From the NCBI GenBank assembly GCA_934662565.1, contig CAKUKI010000002.1:280386-344385 (forward strand): a stretch of 64,000 bases of DNA, read 5' to 3'. Made by a program: the position numbers and the translations under genes. Source of the DNA: an uncultured Elusimicrobiales bacterium. Lineage in GTDB: Bacteria > Elusimicrobiota > Elusimicrobia > Elusimicrobiales > Elusimicrobiaceae. Each line of letters starts with the position of its first letter. Position 1 is the first letter of the stretch. The notes beneath the pieces were generated by a model. It was not told the DNA's origin. It saw nothing but the letters and a program-made list of their open reading frames with translations, and ran no database searches. Positions 1 to 8,945 of this stretch are shown piece by piece.

Positions 1-2345
1 TGGGTTTGGCCGGTAGCCAGCAGTTTTTCCGGACGGTTAAAATACGCGTGCGGGAACCACCAGAAAAACGGCGGGATAAATTCCTGTTGGTAAATGGTGT
101 ATTTGACCGGTGCATTTTGCAAGGGCGCGCCGAAATAATAGCGGGCGGAACCTTGCACAAAGACCGTTTTGCCAAATTCCAGTAAGGCGGGGGCGTTATC
201 GTCAAATTCCACTTTGTAATCGGGGCGTTTGTATTCTTCCACCTGAAAATGCGCATACGTGCGGAACGTGCGTTTGCCGGCGGAAAGGGTGGCTTCCAAG
301 GTAAACGAGCCTAAAAGCGCGTCTTGAGGCAATGTAAACGCGCCGGCCGCCGTACCGAACGCATTGGTGTCTAACGTGGCGGAATAAATTTTGTTGTAGT
401 TGGCATCCCGCAACAGGACATTTATCGGTCGTCCGGTTAAGGTTTGCAGCCCGCGCACCACTTGTTCAAACGCCTGTACGGAAAACTGCACCTTTTGGGC
501 GGGGCGGTAAATGGCGCGGTCCGTCTGCGCAAACAGGCGCACCGGTTCCTGCGCGTTAAAATGGAAATATACCGGAGCATTGGTAAAAGCAGTATCGGCC
601 CCTTTAACGGCCAGCGGGTTTACAAAATAAGAATTATTGGCCCGCGCGGAGTTTACCGTCACTTTGCGGGCCAGTTCAAATACGCCGTCCGCATTGGTTT
701 GGCCTTGTATGCGGGTGCCTTTCCACTCCGTAAAAATATCCAAATCGGCCTGTGGGACGCTTTCACCTGTTTTTAAGTTTAACGCATAAATGCGGAAAAT
801 ATTAGGCGTGTAAACGGAGGCTTTGGCATTTAAGAGCGCGGTGTATTTGTCCGGGTTGTCTTCGGCCGCCGCGCTGACAAACAGGGCCAAATCCGTCACG
901 TTCAGTACCAGCGCTTCCACCGGAGCTTGCGCCGGATTAAAAGCGGCTTCCTGCGCCAAAAGTACCGCATAAAAGCCGTGTTCCAACGCGGGCAATTTTA
1001 CCTGTGTTTCTTTATAGGCGTACGGTTTTTCGTATTCCACCGCGCCGGACAATGTTTTGAGCGGGGTTTTGTCTGCCAAAATCGCGCGGATAGCGTTGTC
1101 GTTCAAGTGGGTTAAATAATTCCAAGAGTTTAAGGTGCGGTTCCAGCGGTCCGTCTTGGCATAAGTTTTTAATTCGGCCCGCGTAAGAGGATAAATCCGC
1201 ACATAGACGGTGGAAATGTTGCGCGCCGTAAACGCTAATTTAAGCGCTTGCGGGTTTTGGTTCATGGGCGCAGCTTGCACCTGTAAAGAGGGCGCCTGAA
1301 TTTCTGCCGCCAAATTGGCGCATTCTTTGGCATAATAATTGCCCGCCAGTTGTTGGGTGGCATATTGGCATGTTTTTACGGCGGACTCGTATTCCTGTGC
1401 CGCATTTTGCAGTTGTGCCGCGCGGTAGGCCGCATAAGCGCGGGCATACAGCGCTTTTTCCGGCGCTACAAAGCCTTTTATGCGCCCGAACCAACCCTTT
1501 GGCGCCGGTTTGGAGCCGGCAATTTCTTCCAAGCGGGCGGCAACTTGCAGTTGTGCCGCGCGGGCGTCCGTCATTTCAAAGCGGTGTGCATAATCAAACG
1601 GGAGCGTTAAGCGGTCCGCGCGCCAGAAAATTTTGGCATTTTGGCGGTTTTTTCCGTCCAAGCGGGCGGCTTCGTCTAGCAGAGCGGCCAGTTTTTCCAT
1701 CGCGTTTTGGGCGTTGGGCTCCGGCTTGAAAGAGGCCGACACAAATTGTTCGGCCCGCGGTAAGGGGGCCGGCATGTCCGCTTGCGTTAGGCGTTCTTTC
1801 CATAAGTTTAAGGCAAAATCAAACAAGGTGGGAATGCGTTTTTCGTCCGTATCTTTAACGGATAAAATAAGCGTTTCGTCTTTAATCGGGGCGTTAATCA
1901 GCACGGTGCGCAGGTTCCAAAGCGCTTGAAAATCCGCATCCAATGCGTTATCCCACTGGGCGGCGGTCCACTTTTCCAAATTGCCGGAAACATTTTCTTC
2001 TTCCGCTTGGGGTAGGGTGACGGCGTAAGTATTTTTTACCCGTTGGCCGGTGTGAATCCGGTAAAGCAAAAAACGCGCTTTCCAAAGGTCCTCTTGCGGC
2101 AGTTCATAGCTATACATGGTTTTGGCGGCTTGCAGATATTGCCCCAGCATATATTGGCAGGCGGTAATGCGCAGTTGGGTTTTATAGCGCGCCGCTTTGG
2201 AATCCGCCGCCGGAAGCGCTTGCTGGTACGCTTTTAAGGCGGCCGCAAAGTTGCCTTCCTCAAAGGCGGTGTCGGCCTCGGAGGGGGCCGCAAAAGCTCC
2301 CGTAGCCAGCCATAAAGCCGCAGTTAAAAAATAAAGTTTTTTCAT
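1..2345 (-). CDS. Alpha-2-macroglobulin family protein, C-terminus cut by window edge
   Basis: About 781 codons are visible and the frame is open to base 1, so the C-terminal part (thioester/complement-like region) lies outside the window. The N-terminus is a signal peptide (MKKLYFLTAALWLATGAFA) followed by a helical stretch. Around residues 595-615 is the macroglobulin MG2 signature with TDRAIYRP, followed by beta-sandwich sequence. Bacterial alpha-2-macroglobulins are periplasmic protease traps, often paired with PBP1C; no such partner is visible here. The start at 2345 is preceded by an AGAGAGG Shine-Dalgarno sequence. It is the last gene of the minus-strand run after argS. Whether the Cys-Gln thioester is present cannot be seen. 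Confidence 0.85.
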   Translation of the reverse strand, partial: MKKLYFLTAALWLATGAFAAPSEADTAFEEGNFAAALKAYQQALPAADSKAARYKTQLRITACQYMLGQYLQAAKTMYSYELPQEDLWKARFLLYRIHTGQRVKNTYAVTLPQAEEENVSGNLEKWTAAQWDNALDADFQALWNLRTVLINAPIKDETLILSVKDTDEKRIPTLFDFALNLWKERLTQADMPAPLPRAEQFVSASFKPEPNAQNAMEKLAALLDEAARLDGKNRQNAKIFWRADRLTLPFDYAHRFEMTDARAAQLQVAARLEEIAGSKPAPKGWFGRIKGFVAPEKALYARAYAAYRAAQLQNAAQEYESAVKTCQYATQQLAGNYYAKECANLAAEIQAPSLQVQAAPMNQNPQALKLAFTARNISTVYVRIYPLTRAELKTYAKTDRWNRTLNSWNYLTHLNDNAIRAILADKTPLKTLSGAVEYEKPYAYKETQVKLPALEHGFYAVLLAQEAAFNPAQAPVEALVLNVTDLALFVSAAAEDNPDKYTALLNAKASVYTPNIFRIYALNLKTGESVPQADLDIFTEWKGTRIQGQTNADGVFELARKVTVNSARANNSYFVNPLAVKGADTAFTNAPVYFHFNAQEPVRLFAQTDRAIYRPAQKVQFSVQAFEQVVRGLQTLTGRPINVLLRDANYNKIYSATLDTNAFGTAAGAFTLPQDALLGSFTLEATLSAGKRTFRTYAHFQVEEYKRPDYKVEFDDNAPALLEFGKTVFVQGSARYYFGAPLQNAPVKYTIYQQEFIPPFFWWFPHAYFNRPEKLLATGQT

Positions 2346-2374
2346 CAGAGGACCTCTCTTAACCGATATAGACA

Positions 2375-2413
2375 GGAAAATCTCTTACCTTGGGTAAGGC
2401 AAAGAGATTTTCC
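2375..2413. other. Strong hairpin between argS and the macroglobulin gene
   Basis: The arms GGAAAATCTCTT (2375-2386) and AAGAGATTTTCC (2402-2413) are perfect 12-bp complements, and TTACC/GGTAA inside can extend the pairing. No U-run follows on the minus strand, so this is not a classical intrinsic terminator. It may be a processing, stabilising or regulatory hairpin in the 98-bp gap. Confidence 0.6.
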
Positions 2414-2443
2414 GTAATATAAATACTGTTTGAAGCGCCCGTT

Positions 2444-4036
2444 TTACATCTGTTCCGGCGCGCTTACACCAATAAATTCCAAGCCTTTTTTAATCCGCTC
2501 CGCAACGCGGTGGCAGATAAACAGGCGGGAACCCGTGGTTTGCAAATCGTTTTCGTCCAATACCCGACAGGTATCATAAAACGCATGGAACAAACCGGCC
2601 AGTTCCGTTAGATACGTAGTCAGGTGGTGGGGGCTTAAATCCCGCACGCAGTTGTGTAAAACTTCCTTAAACCAAATCAGTTTTAACAAGAGGGCGCGTT
2701 CTTGCGGGGCAAGCGGGGTGCGTACGCCGTCGGCCATGGGAATATTCTTTTCGGCCGCCGCACGGAAAATGGAGTGAATCCGCGCGTGCACATACTGCAC
2801 ATAAAAAACAGGGTTTTCGTTGGATTGCGTTTTGGCAAGGTCCAAATCAAACAGCATGTGGGCATTGGGGGTGCGGCTGGCAAAGAAGAAGCGGCACACG
2901 TCCGTGCCTACATCATTCATCAGTTCGCGCAAGGTGACAAAGTGCCCCGCCCGTTTGGACATTTTTACCTGTTCGCCTTTTTGCGTCAAATGCACCAGTT
3001 GGTGAATGATGGGTACAAAGGAGTTTTCTTCGTGCCCTAAGGCGTGTACGGCGGCTTTCATACGCGGTACATAACCGTGGTGGTCCGCCCCTAAAATATC
3101 AATTAATTCGTCGTAGCCGCGGTCATATTTATTTTTATGGTAGGCAATATCCGCCATAAAATAAGTGGGGCGGCCGTCTTTGCGTACCAGCACGCGGTCT
3201 TTATCGTCTTGCGCTTCGTCGTCTTTGGTGGAGCCGAACCAAACGGCGCCTTCCTTTTCGTAAGTATAACCTTTGGCGGTTAAAAATTCCAACGCTTTTT
3301 GCGGGGCGTGTTCTTTATGCAAGTCGGATTCGCGGAACCAGCGGGTAAAATCCACATGAAAATCTTTCATGTCCTGCTGTTGGGTTTTAATCAGCGTTTC
3401 CATGGCCCAGCGGCCGTATTCGCTTTCCGGCAAATCGGCCGGGATTTGGTTGGCTAAATCTATAATGTACGAACCGTGATAGCCGTTTTCCGGCGGTTCT
3501 TTGCCTTCTTTGCGTGCTTTAACGGAAGCCGCCAACAGTTCGGCCTGATTGCCGGCATCATTCACATAGTATTCGCTATCGCAAGAGTAGCCTAATGCGC
3601 GGTGGATTTTAACCAAGCTGTCGCCCAAGCTGGCCCCGCGCCCGCTGGCCACATGCAGGGGGCCCGTCGGGTTAGCGGAAACAAATTCTATTAAAATATG
3701 GTGTTTGCTGTCTTCGGCATCGCGGGATTTGATGCGGCGGTCCCGCGCGGTATTGATGATAAAGTTGTCGTCCAGCGTAATGTTAATGAATCCGGGGGCA
3801 ACCGCCACGGCGTCCGTCACGGCGTTGACTTCGCGGATGACTTTACACGCTTCTTTGGCAATTTCTAACGGGCTTTTGCGCAGAATTTTAGCGCAAGACA
3901 TAGCCCAAGAAAGTGATATATCCGCCCCAGTGTGGGCGGGTGCGGCGGCAAACTCCACGGACGGCAAAGCCTGCCCTTGGAAGAATGCGGCGCTGGTAAG
4001 TTTTAAGTTAATTTCGTTTTTTAATTTATCTAGCAT
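2444..4036 (-). CDS. argS: Arginyl-tRNA synthetase
   Basis: Class Ia aminoacyl-tRNA synthetase of 530 residues that charges tRNA-Arg in the cytoplasm. The N-terminal additional domain comes first, then SANPTGPLHVASGRG near residue 115 (the HIGH-type signature, here HVAS instead of the common HVGH), and the KMSK loop (QVKMSKRAG) near residue 345. The C-terminal DALR anticodon-binding region ends in a Cys-containing helix. The length is slightly short of typical ArgS (about 550-580). It starts 11 bp downstream of the rsfS stop, so the two are probably co-transcribed. Confidence 0.96.
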   Translation of the reverse strand: MLDKLKNEINLKLTSAAFFQGQALPSVEFAAAPAHTGADISLSWAMSCAKILRKSPLEIAKEACKVIREVNAVTDAVAVAPGFINITLDDNFIINTARDRRIKSRDAEDSKHHILIEFVSANPTGPLHVASGRGASLGDSLVKIHRALGYSCDSEYYVNDAGNQAELLAASVKARKEGKEPPENGYHGSYIIDLANQIPADLPESEYGRWAMETLIKTQQQDMKDFHVDFTRWFRESDLHKEHAPQKALEFLTAKGYTYEKEGAVWFGSTKDDEAQDDKDRVLVRKDGRPTYFMADIAYHKNKYDRGYDELIDILGADHHGYVPRMKAAVHALGHEENSFVPIIHQLVHLTQKGEQVKMSKRAGHFVTLRELMNDVGTDVCRFFFASRTPNAHMLFDLDLAKTQSNENPVFYVQYVHARIHSIFRAAAEKNIPMADGVRTPLAPQERALLLKLIWFKEVLHNCVRDLSPHHLTTYLTELAGLFHAFYDTCRVLDENDLQTTGSRLFICHRVAERIKKGLEFIGVSAPEQM

Positions 4037-4047
4037 GGTAATTGGTT

Positions 4048-4605
4048 TTATTTGGCGGTCTTTTTAGTAGTTTTTTTGACCGTCTTTTTGGCGGTAGTTT
4101 TTTTAGCGGCGGCTTTGGGAGTGGCTGTCGTCTTTTTAACGGTTTTTTTAGCGGTGCTCTTTTTGGCAGCCGTCTTTTTAGTGGCGGCTTTTTTGGCCGG
4201 AGCCTTTTTGGAGGCAGTAGCTTTTTTTACGGTTTTTTTTGCGGCCGCTTTTTTGGGTTTTGGCAAGGCGAAGTCTATCTCCTTGCCAAAGCTGAAAATT
4301 TTATCCAAGGCATAAAATTCCCGCGCTTCGGGCGTCATAAGGTGTACTAAAAAGCTGCCGTAGTCGCTCACGCGCCAGACGTTGCTTTCCACCCCGTCAC
4401 GGTTGATTTTGTAAATGCCTTCTTGTTTTAATTTGGTGCTGATTTCTTCTTCCACGGCTTCCAAATGCGGTTTGGAGGTGACCGTGGCTATTACAATGTA
4501 ATCGCACAGAGAGGACAGACCGCCCAAATCTATTACTTTAATTTGTTCTGCTTTTTTATCGTCCGCATAACGCGCGGCCAAGCACACGATTTCTTTTGTG
4601 TTCAT
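4048..4605 (-). CDS. rsfS: Ribosomal silencing factor RsfS with a long Lys/Ala-rich tail
   Basis: Residues 1-115 are a complete RsfS/Iojap domain, including CDYIVIATVTSKPHLEA and the WRVSDYGSFLVHLM segment. RsfS binds ribosomal protein L14 and blocks subunit joining when nutrients are low. The family usually ends near residue 115. Here about 70 further residues consist almost only of K, A and T in histone H1-like KKTAAKK/KKTVKKT units, encoded by a low-complexity tract at 4048-4260. The tail should be strongly basic and disordered and could bind RNA or DNA. The position between the nadD-yqeK/LytR_C genes and argS matches the common nadD-yqeK-rsfS order. Confidence 0.93.
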   Translation of the reverse strand: MNTKEIVCLAARYADDKKAEQIKVIDLGGLSSLCDYIVIATVTSKPHLEAVEEEISTKLKQEGIYKINRDGVESNVWRVSDYGSFLVHLMTPEAREFYALDKIFSFGKEIDFALPKPKKAAAKKTVKKATASKKAPAKKAATKKTAAKKSTAKKTVKKTTATPKAAAKKTTAKKTVKKTTKKTAK

Positions 4606-4662
4606 TTTCCACCTCTGTAATAATATAAATTAGTCTAGCATTTTTTGCGTATATATGGGAGA

Positions 4663-5520
4663 TTAGGGCATTTCAAAATCTTGCCCCAGAATAATGCGCG
4701 TATCGCAAATGGCGGTTCCGCGCGGCTCGGTAGTAATTTCCCGCCGTACGCCAATGGCATTACTTAACTGCTTTACCTGAATCCTCCGCCCGCTGTAATC
4801 CACCACACGGGTTTCTTTCAATTTTCCGTTGGGGTAATTGTCATATTGCAACACATCCACCCGCAATAGCCCCTTGCTGTTTTGTTCCCGTAAATACTGG
4901 GTAAGCAACAACGCTAACCCCTTTTTGCCGGACGCGTTTAAGATTTCCACCACGATTGGGCGGTCTTCCACCGCTAACGGGGCTTTATCTTCCACCGGCG
5001 GGAGAATAGCGTCCGGCTCCGGTGCTTTTTTGCGTTTGGTAAAAGGCGTAATTTTTACGGTAAAATCGTTTATTTCCAGTTTGGTTATTTCCAGTGCGGC
5101 TAAGGCGGCTTCCGACGGGGATAAATCCGTCCGGCCGGATAGGTACGCCGCTAAATAATGGTACGGGAGCGGCACCAGTAAAAACGGATTGTAGCGCCAG
5201 TTTTCCAACCGGTATTTGAAGCGTTCCCACACTACGTCTTTATCAAACTGAAAGGGCGCATAGCGGCGCACAACGGCGGTGGCGGGCAAGTGCAAATCCG
5301 GCGCGGTGGCGCGGTCACAGTGTTTACAGGGGGCCTCTTTGACTAATGCCTTTTTGGCGCGCGGGTTGTATTGGATAAGTACATTGGGTTTAGCCAGTAC
5401 CAATAAATACACATTGGCATTGGGGCGGCGCGCTAAAATTTGGGCAAAAGGGGAAGACAACTGCCCCCAAGCCGCCAGCCCCACCGCAGCTAAAAAGAAA
5501 ACCATTAGCCAGCGTGCCAT
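4663..5520 (-). CDS. Membrane-anchored protein with LytR C-terminal domain
   Basis: 285 residues from the ATG at 5520, which overlaps the stop of the upstream nadD-yqeK gene as TAATG, indicating translational coupling; a longer frame to 5577 would start inside that gene and is less likely. An N-terminal membrane helix (ARWLMVFFLAAVGLAAWG) is followed by an extracytoplasmic region. A LytR_C-type domain begins at about residue 190 (VVEILNASGKKGLA) and ends with ICDTRIILGQDF. The LCP phosphotransferase domain that often precedes LytR_C is absent. The function is unproven; the family and neighbours suggest an envelope role. Confidence 0.75.
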   Translation of the reverse strand: MARWLMVFFLAAVGLAAWGQLSSPFAQILARRPNANVYLLVLAKPNVLIQYNPRAKKALVKEAPCKHCDRATAPDLHLPATAVVRRYAPFQFDKDVVWERFKYRLENWRYNPFLLVPLPYHYLAAYLSGRTDLSPSEAALAALEITKLEINDFTVKITPFTKRKKAPEPDAILPPVEDKAPLAVEDRPIVVEILNASGKKGLALLLTQYLREQNSKGLLRVDVLQYDNYPNGKLKETRVVDYSGRRIQVKQLSNAIGVRREITTEPRGTAICDTRIILGQDFEMP

Positions 5521-6650
5521 TATCGGGCGTTTTCTACCAGATGATTCCATAAGCGGGTACCTAACGGACAAAGCCATTTTTGCGAATCTATGGTAAACAG
5601 CAGTTTACGGTTGGCCGCATATAAAAGGGCGCGGTCTAAATCTTGCAGGGCCATGTTGCGTATAACAAACGCGTCTTTATATTTGCGGTCTTTGGAGGAA
5701 ATATCCGCCACGAACAGAATTTTGGAAAGCGTGCTCATGCGTAAACTTCCCAAGGTGTGTTCGGCAATAGCGTTTAGAATGTCTTTATCTTTTACATTAA
5801 AAACATTGCGGGCCAGCCAGCGGGAAACGTAGCTGTGCAACAGGCTGGGTTCTTGGGCGCAGATAGATTCAAAAAACGGCGCTTTGATTTGGTGTTCTTT
5901 GCAAAAGCGGATAAGCTGTTTGCCGGACATACTTTTACCGGCATCATGCAAAATGCCGCATTTTACGGCGCTTTCCACATTTACGTTATAAATATCGCTT
6001 AGGACGGCCGCCAGTTCCGCCACACTTTTGGAGTGAATATAGCGGTTTGTTTTGAGGTGGCTTTTTAACCAAGCATGAATGGATAAACCGTACAGCTGGT
6101 GTTGTTCTATCAGCGGGCGGACGGCCGCGGGAACGGTGTTGGGTATTTCCCCAGAGGCTAAAATATGGGCGCGTACCCGACTGGACGAGAGTTTTGGGAA
6201 GAACCCCGGCAAAAAAATATGCTTAAAAGCGGCGGGGTTTTCATCGTACCCTTTGCGCTTGCCGGCTACCACTACGGCATTGTTAAAGATGATTTCCGGA
6301 TTTTTCCAGTTGTGTACGTCGTTTAGGCAATCCGTACCCACTAATAAATAAATTTCCGGCTTTTTATAGCGTTTTTGCAGGTATTCAATCAGCTGGCAAG
6401 TGTAGGTTTTTCCGCCGCGTTTGAGTTCGTAATCGTCAAAAATAATGTTTTTGCCCAGCCCCGCAAACGCTTTTTTGAGCATTTGCATACGCAATTTGAA
6501 CGGCGTGGGCGATTTGGCCTTAAACGGAGAATGATATGCCGGCACAATGTGTGCCACGTCGGGCGAAACGGCCTTTAACGCTTTTTTGAACAGGGCCACA
6601 TGGCCTTGGTGTACAGGGTCAAAACTACCCCCGAAAACAAGTATCTTCAT
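5520..6650 (-). CDS. nadD: Fused nicotinate-nucleotide adenylyltransferase and YqeK-type HD phosphohydrolase
   Basis: 376 residues in two domains. Residues 1-190 are NadD: the nucleotidyltransferase motif GGSFDPVHQGH at the N-terminus and an SSSRVR version of the ISSTxIR motif, making nicotinate adenine dinucleotide from NaMN and ATP. Residues 195-376 are a YqeK-like HD domain with HSKSVAELA and the metal-binding LHDAGK. YqeK enzymes cleave diadenosine tetraphosphate. The start at 6650 is the first residue of the conserved fold; it overlaps the preceding gene's stop as ATGA. In many bacteria nadD and yqeK are separate neighbours, so this is a natural fusion of that pair. Confidence 0.93.
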   Translation of the reverse strand: MKILVFGGSFDPVHQGHVALFKKALKAVSPDVAHIVPAYHSPFKAKSPTPFKLRMQMLKKAFAGLGKNIIFDDYELKRGGKTYTCQLIEYLQKRYKKPEIYLLVGTDCLNDVHNWKNPEIIFNNAVVVAGKRKGYDENPAAFKHIFLPGFFPKLSSSRVRAHILASGEIPNTVPAAVRPLIEQHQLYGLSIHAWLKSHLKTNRYIHSKSVAELAAVLSDIYNVNVESAVKCGILHDAGKSMSGKQLIRFCKEHQIKAPFFESICAQEPSLLHSYVSRWLARNVFNVKDKDILNAIAEHTLGSLRMSTLSKILFVADISSKDRKYKDAFVIRNMALQDLDRALLYAANRKLLFTIDSQKWLCPLGTRLWNHLVENAR

Positions 6651-7879
6651 GCTAAATCCTTTAATAAATCTAGTGCCGCCTGTCGCCCTTGCAGGAACCC
6701 CCGTTCCATAAAGGAATACTCCCACAAACCGTATCTGCCGGTCACAAGCGCGCCCAAGCCGTTCAAGTGGCGGACGGCCTGTTGTACGGCCGGAGTGCGG
6801 GCAAAATCGTACAGCGCGTAAGCGTGTGGTAAATACTGCCAAAAAGTAAACAAAACGGCTTCTTTTTTTATTATACCTTTTTGGGCAAGCGCGCTCAAAA
6901 TGCGGTTTTCTTCCTGCGGGTGCGGCGGCGTGCGGCCGGATAGTTCCACATAAAAAGAGGCACAGCCGTCCGGTGCATTGGCGGGGGAAAACGCGCTTTG
7001 CACCCCTACCCGATAGAACGGCACGTCTTCGTCCGGAAAGTACGCCCAGTGAAAGCGGTTAAACGGATGTTTGACAGCCACATTTAGCACGCGGATAGGC
7101 GCGGCAGAAAGCGGCTTTGCCAGTGTATCAAGCCCGCCCAAACGCAAAAAATCCGGCAGGGGTGCGGTGGATAAAACCCGCTCAAAAGCCACCGGCCCGC
7201 GTGCCGTGCGGGCGGTTTTGGTGGCCCAGTTTATCGTATGCACGGCCGTATGGGTTTGTAAATTTTTTACGCGGGCCGCCAACGCGCGGATAACGGCCTC
7301 TGCCCCGCCTTTTACAGGATAATAAAAATGGGCGTTATAGCCTAATTTCTGGCCGCTTTTGGCTTGGGCGGGGGGGATAAACTCTCCGCACCATTCCGCC
7401 GTCATGCGGGAGGGATTTATTCCCCACAGTTTGGTGTTGTACGGTTTCAAAAAGTATTGGTAAACGCCGGAGCCGAACGCGCCCAACCCCCAATCTTGCA
7501 AGGTTTTGGGGTTTTTTATAGCGGGCGGATTTTCAAGCCCGCTTTGGCAAACTGCGCGCGCGGGTTGTGGCAACAAAGCCGTATGGGCCTGAAACGGAAA
7601 CGGAATTTGCACCCCTTGTGTATAAACAACGGCGTTGCGCTCTAAACGGTATAGTGGCAAAAGGTTGCGGAAAAAATCCAAGGCGTACGGGTCGCGCAGG
7701 TGGAGCAAATGGCCGCTTTTATCAAAGGTAAAACCTTGCCTTTCTATGCTTTTACATAAACCGCCGGGCGTGGGGGCGGCTTCCAACAGAAGGTAATCGT
7801 AAAATCCGGCCTGTTCCAAGTGGTAAGCCGCGCTGAGTCCGGTAAGCCCCGCACCGATAATAAGCACTTTAGTTTTCAT
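6647..7879 (-). CDS. FAD-dependent amine oxidase / protoporphyrinogen-oxidase-like protein
   Basis: 410 residues. The N-terminus has the Rossmann dinucleotide motif KVLIIGAGLTGLSAAYHLEQAG, then LLLEAAPTPGGLCKS typical of the amine oxidase/UDP-galactopyranose-mutase-like flavoproteins, and the C-terminus has ALVTGRYGLWEYSFMERGFLQGR, a typical FAD-closing segment. Substrate unknown. It starts inside the 3' end of the transferase gene (11-bp overlap) and ends in an ATGA overlap with nadD, so it belongs to one operon with an envelope glycan transferase. A role in sugar-nucleotide or lipid-linked sugar chemistry is only inferred from that context. Confidence 0.75.
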   Translation of the reverse strand: MKTKVLIIGAGLTGLSAAYHLEQAGFYDYLLLEAAPTPGGLCKSIERQGFTFDKSGHLLHLRDPYALDFFRNLLPLYRLERNAVVYTQGVQIPFPFQAHTALLPQPARAVCQSGLENPPAIKNPKTLQDWGLGAFGSGVYQYFLKPYNTKLWGINPSRMTAEWCGEFIPPAQAKSGQKLGYNAHFYYPVKGGAEAVIRALAARVKNLQTHTAVHTINWATKTARTARGPVAFERVLSTAPLPDFLRLGGLDTLAKPLSAAPIRVLNVAVKHPFNRFHWAYFPDEDVPFYRVGVQSAFSPANAPDGCASFYVELSGRTPPHPQEENRILSALAQKGIIKKEAVLFTFWQYLPHAYALYDFARTPAVQQAVRHLNGLGALVTGRYGLWEYSFMERGFLQGRQAALDLLKDLA

Positions 7880-8909
7880 GCGTCGGGTTTCCTGTATGTA
7901 GTAGAAATAAGCAAGCCGCCAGCATATATACGGCGCTAAAGATAATTAAGGCAAGCGCGCAATAGGCGTTCCAGCGGGTGAGTGCAAAAGCCAGTAAATT
8001 GTTAAATAAGGCCCATAAAATGTAAAGGGTTAATACCGTACGGGTGGAAAAGTGAAACGCGCGTTTAAGGCGTTGGACAATATGGTCGGGGCTTCCCGCC
8101 AAGGGGTTTTTGCCTTTTAACGCGCGGGCCAGCATAACAAATAACGTATCAAACAGCGGTACCGCCAAAATAAAAAACGGCGCCAAAAAGCCCAAGTTGG
8201 TGTGCTGGCTGTATCCGGTACCCATACACAAGGCGGCCAGTAAAAAGCCAAGCAGCATACTGCCGCTGTCGCCCAAAAAAGTTTTTAAGCGTTTGGCGTG
8301 GTTGTACGGCCAAAAACCGATACACGCCCCCAAGAGTGCCAAGGCCGCAAAGTTGACATAAACGGCTTCGCCGGGCAAGGCAATCCACGCGAGCCCCAAG
8401 GCGCTCACGGCCGCTTGAGAGGTACAAAGACCGTCGGAAATATCCAACAAATTAAATGCGTTGGTAATGCCAATCACCCAAAAAAAGGAGAGGGGATAAT
8501 CCAACCACGGGCAATCAAAAACCTGAATATGCACCCCATACGCCATTAAAATAATGGCCGCCGCCCCTTGCGCCGCCAGCTTGACCCAAGATTTTACCCC
8601 TTCCGGCTTGCGCATATCATCCGCTACTCCGGTAATAAAAACAATTCCGGCCCCCCATAAAATGCCCCGCAGTGCATGCAGCGTGCCGGTGGGGAAAGCG
8701 GTAATCAGCCGGATACATACCAAGGCGGCCGCTATGCCCAGCATAACGCAAATGCCCCCTAAAACAGGGGTTGGAGTGGCGTGGTGTTTTAGCCCGCCGG
8801 GGGCGTCCATAAACCATGTGGATAACCAGCGGCGCACTAGGGGCAGGCTCCCCGCCGTGACGGCACACGCCAACGCCAAGCAAAGCAGGTACAGGACAAA
8901 AGAGTTCAT
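7869..8909 (-). CDS. MraY/WecA-family undecaprenyl-phosphate sugar-phosphate transferase
   Basis: 346-residue polytopic membrane protein that should move a sugar-1-phosphate from a UDP-sugar onto undecaprenyl phosphate, starting a surface glycan. Family motifs are visible: ITGVADDM (the catalytic Asp pair), NAFNLLDISDGL (usual NLxDGxDGL; the first Gly is replaced) and TFLGDSGSMLLGF. About ten hydrophobic helices. It is closer in style to WecA/TagO than to MraY because there is no cell-division cluster around it. It is first in the minus-strand operon and divergent from the lipoprotein gene, separated by 36 bp. Confidence 0.86.
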   Translation of the reverse strand: MNSFVLYLLCLALACAVTAGSLPLVRRWLSTWFMDAPGGLKHHATPTPVLGGICVMLGIAAALVCIRLITAFPTGTLHALRGILWGAGIVFITGVADDMRKPEGVKSWVKLAAQGAAAIILMAYGVHIQVFDCPWLDYPLSFFWVIGITNAFNLLDISDGLCTSQAAVSALGLAWIALPGEAVYVNFAALALLGACIGFWPYNHAKRLKTFLGDSGSMLLGFLLAALCMGTGYSQHTNLGFLAPFFILAVPLFDTLFVMLARALKGKNPLAGSPDHIVQRLKRAFHFSTRTVLTLYILWALFNNLLAFALTRWNAYCALALIIFSAVYMLAACLFLLHTGNPTHEN

Positions 8910-8945
8910 AATATCTATAATATCATTAATAGGGGGAAAAAGGAT

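Noticed and set aside
2444..4036. HVAS instead of HVGH in ArgS as a sign of inactivation
   Set aside because: All other motifs, including KMSK, are intact and the gene is in an essential operon; more likely a tolerated variant.
4042..4350. Plus-strand Gly/Phe-rich open frame
   Set aside because: It is the antisense of the Lys/Ala-rich tail of RsfS; the composition follows from the complementary codons.
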